Below are positions 6,529-12,268 of a DNA stretch of 12,268 nucleotides, one piece after another. Each line of letters starts with the position of its first letter. The first letter of the stretch is position 1. This stretch comes from Clostridium sp. GTDB taxonomy: Bacteria; Bacillota_A; Clostridia; Lachnospirales; Lachnospiraceae. The position numbers and the translations under genes were made by a program. The stretch is from NCBI GenBank assembly GCA_023666975.1, contig JAMPAW010000103.1, forward strand, positions 1-12,268. The letters are read 5' to 3'. The notes under the pieces are model-generated. The model was given only the letters and a program-made list of their open reading frames with translations, searched no databases and had not been told where the DNA came from.

Positions 6529-8215
6529 TGAAACCGCCCTCTCTTTCTGCACTCAGGCTTTTTAGGCTTTCCAGTACATCATCATAAATCAGGTGTACGA
6601 CAATGTTTGCATCTTCATGTACCTCTACCCTGTCCACAAACGCATCTACCATTTCCTTTGTAAGTTTGCGTTTCGTGAGGTATTTCTGCACCACCGCTTT
6701 CCAGTCCTCGTCAATATGGTACTCTCTGGAATATTCTGCCTGCGCCTTTAGCATTTCATCAAGCCTTGCAGACAGTTCCTTGATTTTGGCAGCGTATTTC
6801 TCGCTGATCTGCACATACTGTTCTTCATCAATCAGCTTATCACGGTAATCCTCAAAAATGCCTGCCTTGACTTCCGTTGTCTTTTGCAGCTCTTTTCTTA
6901 TCCTGTCTGCCTCTTTTCCATATAAATCATATTTTTTAAGGTTTTCCGTCTTTGCATTCAGTCTTTTTACCGTTTCCTCTTTGTCAATGCAGGTATCCAT
7001 ATGCTTATGGATTGCATTGAACACTGCCTTATTGACCGCCTCCGCCGATACTAAGTGATTGGTACAGCCTTTTCTTACCGTATTCAGATAAGTCTTGCAC
7101 CTGTAAAACTTGTTGACGTGCCTTGTCCCCTCTGTGCGGAATCCCATGATTTTTCCACAGTCCGCACAGACAATCTTCTTACCGATAAGATTAAATTGGG
7201 CATGGTCAAATCCGTTTTTCCCATGTGTCGAATGAAAATGTTTGACATTTTCCTCAAGCATTTCCTGCACCCTGTCAAAATCTTCCCTGCCTACCAGCGG
7301 CTCATGAGTATCCTCAATAACAATCCATTCTTCTTTAGGTACATTGACCTGTTTCCCGTTTATCCGGGTTCTTTTATTGTGAACGCTTGCGCCAGCATAA
7401 GCATGGTTTGTAAGGATAAGCCTTACTGTCACACAGTTCCATTCCGTGTTCATTCCCTCCGGAATATCATGCCCGAAGTGAAGGAGCTTGTATGATTTTG
7501 GATTGACAAGTTTTCTGCTGTTAAGCTGCCTTGCAATCTCTTTTAACGAATTTCCTTCCAAAAACAGCCTGTATATCTCCTGCACTGTTCCTTTTACCTT
7601 GTCATCCGGGTAGAGGTGTCTGTCTATATTAACATATCCATATGGAACGGAACCTGAAGAATACTCCCCGCTATTCCAATATGCCCTGTGAGCAGATTTC
7701 ATCTTTTTGGATAAATCTTTCACATACATCTCATTTACCATGTTTTTCAGCGGCATCAGCAGTTCTTCGCCGGACTTGTTGGAATCGTAACCGTCCGTTA
7801 CCGCTATGAACCTCACATCAAAGAACGGAAATACCCTTTCAATGTAGTTGCCCGTCTCAACATAGTTTCTGCCGAGCCTTGACAGGTCCTTTACAACGAT
7901 ACAGTTGAGCAAGCCGCCCCGCATATCTTTTATCATTTCCTCAAATCCCGGTCTTTCAAAGTTCGTGCCGGAATAGGAAATGTCGGCATACTCTTTGAAA
8001 ACAACCATATCGCCATTCTCTGCCACAAACTTCCGCAGCAGCTCCATTTGTGTCTCAATCGTTGCCCGCTCCCTATTGGCTTCCGTTTCCTCTGAAAGCC
8101 TTGCATATAAGCCGACTTTGTAGCAGGCTGCCTTTACCGGAGCAGCGGTTTCCACGGTCTGCTGTCCTAAATCGTTGACATTGACAAAATCAATCTTCTT
8201 TGACTTCCTAGCCAT
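6521..8215 (-). CDS. Large serine recombinase (second of operon)
   Basis: This 564-residue recombinase has the family layout: catalytic domain (YARLS, Ser41; ADISYSGTNFERPGF; DLSRLGRNY), recombinase DNA-binding domain (SVPYGY; LKEIARQLNSR), zinc ribbon (Cys350, Cys353, Cys373, Cys384), long coiled-coil and a C-terminal beta segment. It differs from its neighbours in two ways. A 30-residue N-terminal extension precedes the catalytic domain, and the usual SNSIxxQ stretch is RATIETQ. ATG 8215 is supported by AAGGAGG 9 nt upstream. Only one base separates it from the stop of the preceding recombinase, so the two are translated together. An upstream in-frame start at 8323 lies inside the neighbouring gene and is rejected. 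The divergence suggests a distinct role in a multi-recombinase complex, which is inference. Confidence 0.92.
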   Translation of the reverse strand: MARKSKKIDFVNVNDLGQQTVETAAPVKAACYKVGLYARLSEETEANRERATIETQMELLRKFVAENGDMVVFKEYADISYSGTNFERPGFEEMIKDMRGGLLNCIVVKDLSRLGRNYVETGNYIERVFPFFDVRFIAVTDGYDSNKSGEELLMPLKNMVNEMYVKDLSKKMKSAHRAYWNSGEYSSGSVPYGYVNIDRHLYPDDKVKGTVQEIYRLFLEGNSLKEIARQLNSRKLVNPKSYKLLHFGHDIPEGMNTEWNCVTVRLILTNHAYAGASVHNKRTRINGKQVNVPKEEWIVIEDTHEPLVGREDFDRVQEMLEENVKHFHSTHGKNGFDHAQFNLIGKKIVCADCGKIMGFRTEGTRHVNKFYRCKTYLNTVRKGCTNHLVSAEAVNKAVFNAIHKHMDTCIDKEETVKRLNAKTENLKKYDLYGKEADRIRKELQKTTEVKAGIFEDYRDKLIDEEQYVQISEKYAAKIKELSARLDEMLKAQAEYSREYHIDEDWKAVVQKYLTKRKLTKEMVDAFVDRVEVHEDANIVVHLIYDDVLESLKSLSAEREGGFNG

Positions 8216-8216
8216 G

Positions 8217-9908
8217 CTACACCGCCTCCTTCCACTCAAACCGAACCCTGCCATGTTCGTCACAGACAACCTCACAGCCTGCGTGTTGCAGGTTATTGAG
8301 GATTTCTTTATAGCAGTCCTCAAAGCTGAATACCACTTCGATACTGTTCTTGTCTATTACCCGTACCCTGTCGATCAACTCCACCGCCACATTCCTTGTC
8401 AGCCTGTCGATGTTCTGATGTTCTGCAAAGTAATCAAGCCACTTGTATTTATCCGTATTTGAAGCAAGTATATCCTTGATCTCCTGCTTCATCTTCCTTA
8501 CCGACTCTTCCGCACTGTCACGTTTTTGTGTATATGCCTCATGCAGCTCCATGTAATCCTCTTTTGACACGATACCGTCTTTCATATCCTCATAGAGCAT
8601 ATTGCGGAGTTCCTTGCAGCGCTCAATCTCTGTTTCCTTCTGTCCGATACGCTTTTCCAGTTCCTTTATATCCAGTTCCTGAAAAGGGATTGCAGAAACC
8701 TTTTCCATGACCTGTTTCAAATCAAGAATGTTGCTGATCTGGACCTGTAGGAACTGCAAAACTGTCTCTTCTAGTCTGTCCACCGCAATCCGGTGGTTGC
8801 TGCACTCCTTCGTCTCCTTGTTGCGGGAACATACATAATACTGGTATTTCTTCCCTCCGGCATAGGCATTCTTCCTTACCATAGCCGCACCGCAGTCGGC
8901 GCAGACAATCAGCCCTGCCAGCGGATATACCTCTGACTGTTTCGGGGAAATCCTTGTATCCATGCCGAGAAGCCGCTGCACAATCGCAAAATCCCTGTCT
9001 GAAATAATGGCTTCATGGTTCTTTTCTATCCTTATCCAGTCTTTTTCCGGCTTTAAGACAGTCTTTTTTACCTTATGGTTCGGTGTTGTCTGCCTGCCCT
9101 GTACCAGAGTACCGATATAAAGCTCATTTTCCAAAATTCTTCTGACCGTTACGGAACTCCATACTGCTTTGTCACTTGTCTTAAAGCTGGTCTGGTAATT
9201 GCTGCCCGTTGCGCTTTTATATTCCATAGGGGAAAGTACGCCCGTGTCATTCAGCCTGTTTGCAATGGCATCCTGGCTGAGTCCATGCAGCTTCATTCTG
9301 AAAATATCCCTGACAATCCCCGCCGCAATCGGATCAATGACTAAGCTGTTCCTGTCATTTTCATCTTTCTGATACCCATAAGGGGCAAAGGAACCGATAA
9401 ACTCCCCATTTTTCCGCTTTACTTCCAAGTGGCTCCGTATTTTCACGGAAATATCCCGGCAATACGCATCATTGATTAGGTTTTTAAAAGGGATAATGAT
9501 TTCATCCGCCTGATCTTTTCCGTCCAGACTGTCATAGTTGTCATTGATGGCGATAAAGCGAACCCCCAGTGCGGGGAACAGCCGCTCAATATACCTGCCG
9601 GAATCAATGTACTCACGTCCAAAACGTGAAAGGTCTTTTACGATGACACAATCAACAATGCCCTTTTTAATGTCCTCAAGCATCAGCTTGAAGGCAGGAC
9701 GCTCAAAATTAGAGCCTGAATAGCCGTCGTCAACCCGTTCCGACACTACCTCAATATCTTCTTTGTCCTTCAGGAAATCACGGATAAGATTTTTCTGATT
9801 TGAAATGCTGTTGCTCTCCGCTTTCACAGCATTGGAAACATCGCCATCTTCCTTAGATAATCTAACGTAGATGGCTGCATGGTAGATTTTCTTAATCTTG
9901 TTACTCAT
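8217..9908 (-). CDS. Large serine recombinase (first of operon)
   Basis: This is the promoter-proximal member, 563 residues. The catalytic domain has YVRLS (Ser18), SNSISNQK, DDGYSGSNFERPAF and DLSRFGREY. The central DNA-binding domain has GSFAPYGY and LSQDAIANRLNDTG. The zinc ribbon uses Cys336, Cys339, Cys360 and Cys369, and a heptad-rich coiled-coil (about 400-475) follows, the segment that in phage integrases controls integration versus excision. AAGGAGTG lies 9 nt before the ATG, but the upstream leader can pair with it. It is clearly homologous to the other two but not a recent copy, so the set is an old, maintained group. Sets of two or three such genes are known, for example ccrA/ccrB of SCCmec and some clostridial integrative elements. 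Confidence 0.94.
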   Translation of the reverse strand: MSNKIKKIYHAAIYVRLSKEDGDVSNAVKAESNSISNQKNLIRDFLKDKEDIEVVSERVDDGYSGSNFERPAFKLMLEDIKKGIVDCVIVKDLSRFGREYIDSGRYIERLFPALGVRFIAINDNYDSLDGKDQADEIIIPFKNLINDAYCRDISVKIRSHLEVKRKNGEFIGSFAPYGYQKDENDRNSLVIDPIAAGIVRDIFRMKLHGLSQDAIANRLNDTGVLSPMEYKSATGSNYQTSFKTSDKAVWSSVTVRRILENELYIGTLVQGRQTTPNHKVKKTVLKPEKDWIRIEKNHEAIISDRDFAIVQRLLGMDTRISPKQSEVYPLAGLIVCADCGAAMVRKNAYAGGKKYQYYVCSRNKETKECSNHRIAVDRLEETVLQFLQVQISNILDLKQVMEKVSAIPFQELDIKELEKRIGQKETEIERCKELRNMLYEDMKDGIVSKEDYMELHEAYTQKRDSAEESVRKMKQEIKDILASNTDKYKWLDYFAEHQNIDRLTRNVAVELIDRVRVIDKNSIEVVFSFEDCYKEILNNLQHAGCEVVCDEHGRVRFEWKEAV

Positions 9909-9915
9909 GTTACAC

Positions 9916-9958
9916 CACTCCTTTTGATTTTCTAAGTCAGAAAACCCGAAAGGGAGTG
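9916..9958 (-). promoter_or_regulatory. Leader hairpin covering the first recombinase RBS
   Basis: In the minus-strand transcript, the segment at 9949-9958 (CACTCC-C-TTT) pairs with the ribosome binding segment AAAGGAGTG (9916-9924) with one bulged base. An inner stem GGTTTTCT/AGAAAATC (9939-9946 with 9926-9933, one G-U pair) closes a 5-nt loop. The ribosome binding site of the first recombinase would be buried, holding translation of the whole coupled operon low until the structure opens. Confidence 0.55.
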
Positions 9959-10004
9959 CCTGTTTAGTCCCAAGTTAGAAATAATGAAATTTAGTCCTAA
10001 CGCT

Positions 10005-10033
10005 ATTCTAGCACACCCTGCGGATTATTTCCA
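10005..10033 (-). promoter_or_regulatory. Promoter of the recombinase operon
   Basis: On the minus strand, TGGAAA (10028-10033), a 17-bp spacer and TAGAAT (10005-10010) preceded by an extended TGC give a plausible promoter. It starts transcription near 9998 and leaves a leader of about 90 nt. It lies between the DUF6870-like stop and the first recombinase. TTTAGTCC occurs at 9963-9970 and 9990-9997 (+ strand), just downstream of the promoter, a possible operator pair. Confidence 0.5.
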
Positions 10034-10055
10034 CCAGATTCTTAAAAAAATTTTT

Positions 10056-10301
10056 TCAAACGGACAAGAGCATATTTTCAAATGCTTCATTGAAAGATAT
10101 GGCGCCTGTAAACCGCACCTTGACTTTCATATTACCGACACGCACCAGATAAGGATTGCCGACTTTTTTGAGGTACTGCTTCTTTCTTTCCTCCAACGGC
10201 AACTCCCGGTCAATCTGAATCCCGCTTATGTCCGTCAGTTCTTCCAGCTTCACATCCGAAAAATCGGTATCAAGCATTTTCCTGTATTCTTCTGCCGTCA
10301 T
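10056..10301 (-). CDS. DUF6870-like small mobile-element protein
   Basis: This 81-residue protein begins MTAEEYRKMLDTDFSDV and has a central LTDISGIQIDRELPLEERKKQYL helix region. It ends with NPYLVRVGNMKVKVRF and a short helical tail. The (N)PY...VG...VKV core and the acidic start match my memory of the DUF6870 group, found next to serine recombinases in gut Firmicutes elements; no biochemical function is known to me. It has no signal peptide, membrane helix or cysteine pair. ATG 10301 is chosen because GGGAGGT lies 6 nt upstream; a longer frame back to 10364 would read through two terminators. It precedes the recombinase promoter and has no clear terminator after it, so readthrough into the recombinases is possible. 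Confidence 0.7.
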   Translation of the reverse strand: MTAEEYRKMLDTDFSDVKLEELTDISGIQIDRELPLEERKKQYLKKVGNPYLVRVGNMKVKVRFTGAISFNEAFENMLLSV

Positions 10302-10317
10302 TCTGTTACCTCCCAAT

Positions 10318-10345
10318 AAAAACGCTGCCGGATACCTCTGGCAGC
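10318..10345 (-). terminator. Terminator just upstream of the DUF6870-like gene
   Basis: On the minus strand GCTGCC (10345-10340) pairs with GGCAGC (10329-10324) around a 10-nt loop. It is followed by G and T5 and, four bases later, by the ribosome binding site of the DUF6870-like gene. Its position in the leader allows either simple insulation or conditional attenuation. Confidence 0.55.
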
Positions 10346-10350
10346 TATGT

Positions 10351-10375
10351 AAAAAGCCGGACAACCGCCCGGCTT
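10351..10375 (-). terminator. Intrinsic terminator in front of the element genes
   Basis: AAGCCGG and CCGGCTT (10369-10375 with 10354-10360) form a 7-bp GC-rich stem with an 8-nt loop, followed on the minus strand by a run of five T including the stem end. It would stop leftward transcription from the right before it reaches the recombinase module. Confidence 0.7.
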
Positions 10376-10402
10376 CAAAAAATATGATGTTATGTCCTTT
10401 CC

Positions 10403-10486
10403 TTAATTATATCTGTCAAACACTCCCACCTGCACCTGTACGCCCTCCGTGATCCTGCCGAGCGTTTCTTCATCGACCTTTCCCAT
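10403..10486 (-). CDS. Possible 27-residue ORF or gene remnant
   Basis: A short minus-strand frame encodes MGKVDEETLGRITEGVQVQV and a further seven residues, ending about 27 bp before the terminator at 10351-10375. A TAA codon lies directly before its ATG, and no strong ribosome binding site is visible. The amphipathic make-up and the terminator behind it look like the tail of a larger gene whose front was deleted, or of a small peptide gene. I do not recognise it. Confidence 0.25.
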   Translation of the reverse strand: MGKVDEETLGRITEGVQVQVGVFDRYN

Positions 10487-10522
10487 TTATAGCTGATATA
10501 TGCCACATTAAAACAATACTAG

Positions 10523-10557
10523 AAAAATTCAGTCCTCAATATAAATAAGGGCTGAAT
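10523..10557 (-). terminator. Intrinsic terminator in the AT-rich gap
   Basis: ATTCAG-C-CCT and AGG-A-CTGAAT (10527-10557) form a stem with one mismatch, and minus-strand T5 follows (10523-10527). No intact gene precedes it closely. The remaining AT-rich gap up to 10665 shows no convincing gene or RNA. Confidence 0.5.
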
Positions 10558-10665
10558 CTTCTTTTAATTACCATCCAGTATCTCAAATAGAAAACCATTA
10601 TTACAAATCTATTTAAATACCTGATTTTACTTTTTTATTTATTTTATAATTACATATTTTTGTAC

Positions 10666-10709
10666 AAAATAAAATTACCAGCTAACTTACAAGCTCTAAA
10701 GTTAGCTGG
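10666..10709 (-). terminator. Terminator of the secreted-protein operon
   Basis: CCAGCTAACTT (10678-10688) and AAGTTAGCTGG (10699-10709) form a perfect 11-bp stem with a 10-nt loop. On the minus strand it is followed by TAATTTTATTTTG. It begins seven bases after the stop codon of the 68-residue gene and marks the operon end. Confidence 0.8.
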
Positions 10710-10715
10710 CATTCA

Positions 10716-10922
10716 TTACTGATTATTCTTTTTTTTCACTATTTGTGAAATTGCATCAATAGCTATAACTGTATCTGAAATAATAAAAATAATACCACCA
10801 ATTTCCCCAATGAATAAAGGAATACCATAATCAGCATTAAATACTACTATTCCAAAAGATATTACCATGATTAAAGCACTAAAAACTACTGCAATTTTTG
10901 ATATTATTTTTATTTTCTTCAT
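10716..10922 (-). CDS. Small two-helix membrane protein
   Basis: This 68-residue protein has a basic N-terminus (MKKIKIISK), a first hydrophobic helix about 8-28, a second about 35-58, and a basic tail (VKKKNNQ). That predicts a hairpin membrane protein with both ends probably in the cytoplasm. GAGGTGG precedes the ATG, and only 16 bp separate it from the stop of the secreted-protein gene, so it is the last gene of that operon. Its size and place behind a secreted protein are like those of bacteriocin immunity proteins, but nothing in the sequence proves that. A membrane anchor or chaperone for its partner is as likely. Confidence 0.75.
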   Translation of the reverse strand: MKKIKIISKIAVVFSALIMVISFGIVVFNADYGIPLFIGEIGGIIFIISDTVIAIDAISQIVKKKNNQ

Positions 10923-10938
10923 TAAGCCACCTCAAACT

Positions 10939-11601
10939 TTAGGAATAAACATTTTCTACTTTAGTTGTATGTGAATGACTTTCAGAATATGTTACTGGCT
11001 TTGAACCTGTGGCGTTGGTTGTAACCGAAAAATCCAAAGTAATATTTACCGTCAGCGAGGTAGGTCTTGTAGATGGCGATAAAGTATAGGTTGACTTTGC
11101 CCATGTAATAGTGCATGTATTTGCCCACGTCCATAAGAAAAGTCCTTTTTTATAATGGCAGGTAACGTCCACACTCTTAAAGTACCAACCAGTTCCATTA
11201 GGCATAGGCGCAATAGTATAATCAACATCATAATACCATGTTACACCGGGAGTTCCCGTATCAAACGTAGCTGATGTGAAAGTACCTGAAACATCACTAC
11301 TGAAAGTAGAAATTTTTGCATCTGCTATGATATCTTCAATAGTTAAAATCGATGATTGTTGAATAAATTTTTTGTTACCTAATTGAAGAAAATCAACAAT
11401 TTCATTCACTTCTGTAGTATTTGGAATTTCACTCAAATCATACGCTTCATATTCTTCGCTTTCAAATTCTCTTGAATCCTCAGTTGCTTTGCAATCTTCC
11501 TTCTCGTATTCAGTTGGTGCCGCCATAACATTCAGCGAAGATGCCAGTATGCAAACGCTTAACAATGAAACATAAATTAATTTTGAAAATCTTTTTTTCA
11601 T
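10939..11601 (-). CDS. Secreted protein of unknown family
   Basis: This 220-residue protein starts with a clear signal peptide: basic MKKRFSK, a hydrophobic core, and a probable cut after SLNVMA at about residue 27. A strongly acidic stretch follows (about 30-60, EYEKED...ESEEYEAYD), then a polar Thr/Ser-rich part (about 95-220) whose alternating pattern suggests beta strands. Two cysteines in that part (VTCHYKK, NTCTITW) could form a disulfide. There is no sortase motif, lipobox or repeat domain, so it should be released or loosely bound. TAAAGGAG lies 8-9 nt before the ATG and overlaps the preceding stop codon, implying coupled translation. Codon use is AT-rich compared with the recombinases. 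I do not recognise the family; an effector, toxin or structural role cannot be told apart. Confidence 0.8.
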   Translation of the reverse strand: MKKRFSKLIYVSLLSVCILASSLNVMAAPTEYEKEDCKATEDSREFESEEYEAYDLSEIPNTTEVNEIVDFLQLGNKKFIQQSSILTIEDIIADAKISTFSSDVSGTFTSATFDTGTPGVTWYYDVDYTIAPMPNGTGWYFKSVDVTCHYKKGLFLWTWANTCTITWAKSTYTLSPSTRPTSLTVNITLDFSVTTNATGSKPVTYSESHSHTTKVENVYS

Positions 11602-11617
11602 ACTTTACTCTCCTTTA

Positions 11618-12268
11618 CTATGGCACTGAAATAGGAACTACCTGATGGAAGTATGAATCAGCACTTTCTTTTGCTGTCTTTATTGTTTTAGCATTATCAA
11701 CTATGCCTTTAATCCCACTCGCACCAACAATACCCGCTAATGCAGCTGCTATAGCTGTTGCTAAAGTACCAATCGGAGTAACTGCTATAATACCCAAAAC
11801 TAACACAAGAACAGTGCTTCCCCATGCGGAAGATATAGAGTCTTCTCCACTCTTTATTGTATCTACAGCATTTCGAAAACCAATCAATGCCGACGAATTA
11901 TTTGTCTCATATGTATATTTGATATTGTCCGGTATTTGAATCTGCCAAAATGTATATGGCTTATTGTTGTATTGCTTAATAGAAGTAGAATAAGCATACT
12001 CATTATCCTTTGTTGCATTAGATGCGTAAGTCGCAGTTTTTGGCAATTGTATTACTATAGGCTGTGCATCTGAATTTTCGTAGACTTTCAGTGTGTATGT
12101 TGAATTATCAAATGACGCTCTAACACCTGTTTCTACTTCTGTAACAACATTTATGTTATCTCTAACATATAATGTATACTCTTTACCATCCATTGTAAAT
12201 GTCGTTGTTGTTCCTGGATAGCGTAAATTTACTGTAGGAATTAAATAGACAGAGCTGCCCCGGTTCTG
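11618..12268 (-). CDS. Unrecognised protein with hydrophobic Gly/Ala-rich tail (5' partial)
   Basis: The frame is open to the window edge, so the N-terminus is missing; 216 residues are visible. The in-frame ATG at 12193 is internal, since the 25 codons before it read on without a stop (NRGSSVYLIPTVNLRYPG). The first 120 or so residues are polar with alternating hydrophobics (YTLYVRD, YTLKVYEN, YTFWQIQIP), suggesting a beta-rich outside or soluble domain. Residues about 150-190 are hydrophobic and Gly/Ala-rich (VLVLVLGIIAVTPIG, ATAIAAALAGIVGASG), one or two membrane helices. A short amphipathic tail ends at VVPISVP. It is first of the three visible operon genes, 16 bp before the secreted protein. 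A surface-anchored or membrane-inserting protein is plausible; the family is unknown to me. Confidence 0.75.
   Translation of the reverse strand, partial: QNRGSSVYLIPTVNLRYPGTTTTFTMDGKEYTLYVRDNINVVTEVETGVRASFDNSTYTLKVYENSDAQPIVIQLPKTATYASNATKDNEYAYSTSIKQYNNKPYTFWQIQIPDNIKYTYETNNSSALIGFRNAVDTIKSGEDSISSAWGSTVLVLVLGIIAVTPIGTLATAIAAALAGIVGASGIKGIVDNAKTIKTAKESADSYFHQVVPISVP

Larger units (their letters stand above)
4845..10301 (-). mobile_element. Serine-recombinase end of an integrative element (right limit unknown)
   Basis: The left limit is placed where aldo/keto reductase homology stops. Inside are three adjacent large serine recombinases and a DUF6870-like gene, all reading leftward. No relaxase, secretion, replication or resistance gene is present in this part, so this is the recombination module, not a whole conjugative element. 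No direct repeat of the left junction is seen near 10300-10700. The right boundary given is only the last gene of recognisable mobile-element type; the element may extend past the window and include the AT-rich operon. Confidence 0.6.

Noticed and set aside
6529..6552. GTG start for the third recombinase
   Set aside because: ATG 6528 fits the normal N-terminus of the family and the stop/start overlap; the extra eight residues are the preceding gene in another frame.
10504..10620. Short minus-strand frame of about 20 codons in the AT-rich gap
   Set aside because: It runs into a terminator stem and has no ribosome binding site.
12117..12193. ATG 12193 as the true start of the rightmost gene
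   Set aside because: The frame stays open through 25 more codons to the window edge, and no ribosome binding site precedes this ATG, so the gene is 5' partial.

Overview
The window looks like chromosome of a low-to-moderate GC, Gram-positive gut-type Clostridia, most likely a Lachnospiraceae relative. This is inferred from strong AAGGAGG-type ribosome binding sites, the flavour of the MgtE, chemoreceptor and aldo/keto reductase proteins, and a cluster of large serine recombinases; no species can be named from sequence alone. It falls into three blocks.

Left block (1-4327), + strand, resident genes. A tandem array of four hairpin-forming repeat units (54-404) lies in front of mgtE, a CBS-gated Mg2+ channel/transporter (518-1864). 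A strong promoter directly behind the mgtE stop drives tRNA-Gly(GCC) (1918-1990). The last 16 nt of that tRNA are then repeated twice more downstream. These copies bound two nearly identical units of 158 and 156 bp (1975-2288), each predicted to fold into three hairpins. The layout resembles the rtT repeats behind E. coli tyrT and is the most unusual thing in the window. A methyl-accepting chemotaxis protein (2463-4187) follows with its own promoter and a good terminator.

Middle block (about 4341-10500), - strand, mobile-element module. Only the C-terminal 167 residues of an aldo/keto reductase remain at 4341-4844. The homology stops abruptly where foreign DNA begins, so the gene appears interrupted by an insertion. 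Inside lie three consecutive large serine recombinases (read 9908 to 4954, overlapping or nearly touching). They have their own promoter and a 5' leader predicted to sequester the first ribosome binding site. Upstream of them is a small DUF6870-like protein, itself shielded by two stacked terminators. This resembles the recombination end of an integrative element. The missing reductase N-terminus is not found in the window, so the element either continues beyond the right edge or has decayed.

Right block (about 10500-12268), - strand, AT-rich. Three tightly spaced genes form an operon: a protein open at the window edge with a Gly/Ala-rich hydrophobic tail, a 220-residue secreted protein with a signal peptide, and a 68-residue two-helix membrane protein. 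They end at an 11-bp-stem terminator. I do not recognise these families. They could be cargo of the element or an older resident cassette.
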